Below are positions 21,777 through 23,125 of a stretch of 23,125 bases of DNA, piece after piece. The position numbers were made by a program, and so were the translations under genes. Under the pieces are notes generated by a model that did no database searches, was not told the origin of the DNA, and worked only from the letters and a program-made list of their open reading frames with translations. Location: the NCBI GenBank assembly GCA_900546105.1, contig URBP01000026.1, positions 1-23,125 on the forward strand. The letters are read 5' to 3'. Source of the stretch: an uncultured Collinsella sp. GTDB lineage: Bacteria; Actinomycetota; Coriobacteriia; Coriobacteriales; Coriobacteriaceae. Every line of letters begins with the position of its first letter. The stretch's first letter is position 1.

Positions 21777-22358
21777 CTATACGAACCGATCGGGATAGAG
21801 GGTCTTGTAGCGAACCCAGGCATTATTGACGCGAATCAGATAAGCCTGAGTTTCAGGGAAGGTAATCGCATTATGGAGTGACGTGTTCTGCTGCGCCCAT
21901 CCGTCGACATTGCCCATACCGGCGTTATAGGCGGCGATGGCACTATCCGTCGACCCGTTGAAATAGGCGAGAAGATACGAGAGGTATGCGCAGCCAAACT
22001 CGATATTCGTAGCCGGATCGTTAAGATTGTCGGCCGAATACTCCCCTCCGTCGACAAGGCCCTTGGCGATCATATCCTGGGCAGTCTCGGGCATCAGCTG
22101 CATCAATCCCTGAGCACCCTGATTCGACTCGGCCTCGGGGTCCCAATTCGATTCCGACTTAATGACAGCGCACACCAGATACGGATCCAGATTATGCGAA
22201 ATACTGGATTGCTTTACATACGCCTCGTAGTCAATCGGATACAGCGGCTTAAAGAAAGCGGCAGGGGCACACGAGTAGACGAGCGAAATAAGGCCGAAGA
22301 CGAACACAACGGCAAGTGGCGCCACGCGATACCACGTAAAGAAACGTGCCTTAGGCAT
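21777..22358 (-). CDS. Membrane-anchored lytic transglycosylase (SLT domain)
   Basis: It probably cleaves peptidoglycan glycan strands outside the membrane, forming 1,6-anhydro ends. The 193-residue protein has a single N-terminal hydrophobic segment at 12-29, then a Slt70/MltE-like catalytic domain with catalytic E69 in IKSESNWDP, GLMQLMPETAQ at 84-94 and AAYNAGMGNVDGW near 141-153. Cys30 ends the hydrophobic stretch, but a Tyr two residues earlier makes it a weak lipobox, so I favour a membrane anchor. The gene overlaps coaE by 8 nt, and its Shine-Dalgarno AAGGAGGAGG lies within the coaE end. The domain alone does not rule out a goose-lysozyme-like or specialised role. Confidence 0.88.
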   Translation of the reverse strand: MPKARFFTWYRVAPLAVVFVFGLISLVYSCAPAAFFKPLYPIDYEAYVKQSSISHNLDPYLVCAVIKSESNWDPEAESNQGAQGLMQLMPETAQDMIAKGLVDGGEYSADNLNDPATNIEFGCAYLSYLLAYFNGSTDSAIAAYNAGMGNVDGWAQQNTSLHNAITFPETQAYLIRVNNAWVRYKTLYPDRFV

Positions 22359-22992
22359 CGGCCTCCTCCTTATCCGGAGTATCTATAAACCCGTGGCATG
22401 CAAGCCATGAGTCAAGCTGCTCAAAGAGCGAATTATCGGCTGCCGAATTATCAATCACCGTTGTAGCGAGATTGCACAGCGCAGACTCATCGGGCTGGCA
22501 AGCAGAACGGGCATCGAAATCAGATGGCTCCATGCCACGTTGAATAGCGCGCTCGCGACGAACTGACAAAGGGGCGCTAATGACCAGAATTTCATCAGCC
22601 AAGCCAAATGCATCCTCAAAACCAGTCGGAGCAGAAACCTCGACCACCGCAAAGGGATAACGGGGAGATGAAACCGTACAACAAACCGGATCGAGAATCC
22701 TAAGCGAAAGCTGTTCAATCAGAACGGGATGCACGATGCCATTGAGCCGTGCAACCGAATCAGGAGAAGCGAAAGCTCGAGAAGCGAGGATACTGCGGCG
22801 AATGCCGCCTTCCTCATCCAAAATGTCCCAACCGAATTCATCCGCGAGAGCATTGACGATATCAGAGCCCGGCACATACAGCGATTTTGCAAGCTCATCC
22901 AGATCGATAAGCATAGCGCCACGAGATTCGAAATAGCGGCAGGCAGTCGACTTACCCGAAGCAATATTGCCCAAGACAAATACGGTAAACAT
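22351..22992 (-). CDS. coaE: Dephospho-CoA kinase
   Basis: It phosphorylates dephospho-CoA in the last step of coenzyme A synthesis. The 213-residue protein has a P-loop GNIASGKS at 8-15, the LIDLDELAK acidic motif with D30 and D32, the NGIVHPVLIEQL block, and a lid-like RRERAIQRG segment. The sequence is divergent: the usual GGIGSGKS P-loop is GNIASGKS. I chose ATG with GGAGG 5 nt upstream; the preceding TTG is possible. coaE next to uvrB is a recurring actinobacterial arrangement in my recollection; here slt is inserted between them. The upstream gene lies outside the window. Confidence 0.85.
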   Translation of the reverse strand: MFTVFVLGNIASGKSTACRYFESRGAMLIDLDELAKSLYVPGSDIVNALADEFGWDILDEEGGIRRSILASRAFASPDSVARLNGIVHPVLIEQLSLRILDPVCCTVSSPRYPFAVVEVSAPTGFEDAFGLADEILVISAPLSVRRERAIQRGMEPSDFDARSACQPDESALCNLATTVIDNSAADNSLFEQLDSWLACHGFIDTPDKEEADA

Positions 22993-23020
22993 CAAGCCCT
23001 CCCTAACGCCAATGCGAGTA

Positions 23021-23051
23021 ATTATCGCTCAAATACACTAGAAGGACTCAA
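23021..23051 (-). promoter_or_regulatory. Weak candidate promoter of coaE-slt-uvrB
   Basis: GATAAT (23026-23021) and TTGAGT (23051-23046) lie on the minus strand, 29 nt upstream of the coaE start, with a long 19-nt spacer. The remaining bases to the window end are AT-rich and show no gene or convincing hairpin. Confidence 0.25.
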
Positions 23052-23125
23052 AATACAGCCAAACAGTAAGAGCGCATACGGGGGAGCTAGGTCCCAAAGC
23101 ACAACATGTATATAACGCAAAAAGG

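Noticed and set aside
1..23125. Mobile elements, CRISPR, tRNA or rRNA genes
   Set aside because: I found no transposase, integrase, repeat-spacer pattern or recognisable structural RNA gene in either strand.

Overview
The window looks like ordinary chromosome from a high-GC actinobacterium. My best inference is a Collinsella-like member of the Coriobacteriia. The grounds are the overall protein character, the fused oligopeptide permease/ATPase, Tat-type lipoprotein export, actinobacterial-style UvrA, and very tight gene packing. I see no mobile element, tRNA, rRNA, CRISPR array or prophage gene.

Left part (19-5593, minus strand): a four-gene oligopeptide ABC importer operon in the order dppA (Tat lipoprotein binding protein), dppB (permease), dppCD (permease fused to an ATPase), dppF (second ATPase). 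A 364-base gap (5594-5957) lies upstream of dppA. It holds an extended -10 promoter candidate and a leader of about 220 nt that can fold into a three-way junction, a GC-rich hairpin and a hairpin covering the dppA ribosome binding site. The dppA-dppB spacer is filled by four consecutive hairpins.

Middle (5958-13103, minus strand): an ybaK-murJ-uvrC operon (Cys-tRNA deacylase, lipid II flippase, excinuclease subunit C), preceded by uvrA. uvrA has a good LexA/SOS box and diverges from a plus-strand LTA-synthase-like membrane sulfatase gene.

Right (13297-19419, plus strand): the LtaS-like gene, then an Mrp/NBP35 iron-sulfur carrier ATPase abutting a BaiN/HI0933-type flavoprotein, then a second, COG2509-type FAD-dependent dehydrogenase. 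This run converges on a strong bidirectional terminator with the minus-strand coaE-slt-uvrB cluster (19485-22992): dephospho-CoA kinase, lytic transglycosylase and excinuclease subunit B.

All three UvrABC nucleotide-excision-repair subunits therefore sit within about 16 kb, interleaved with cell-envelope genes (murJ, ltaS-like, slt). The most unusual material is regulatory: the structured leader and the spacer hairpins of the peptide transporter operon. Many starts were moved inward from the longest open frame to a start codon with a well-placed Shine-Dalgarno sequence; each case is explained in its entry.
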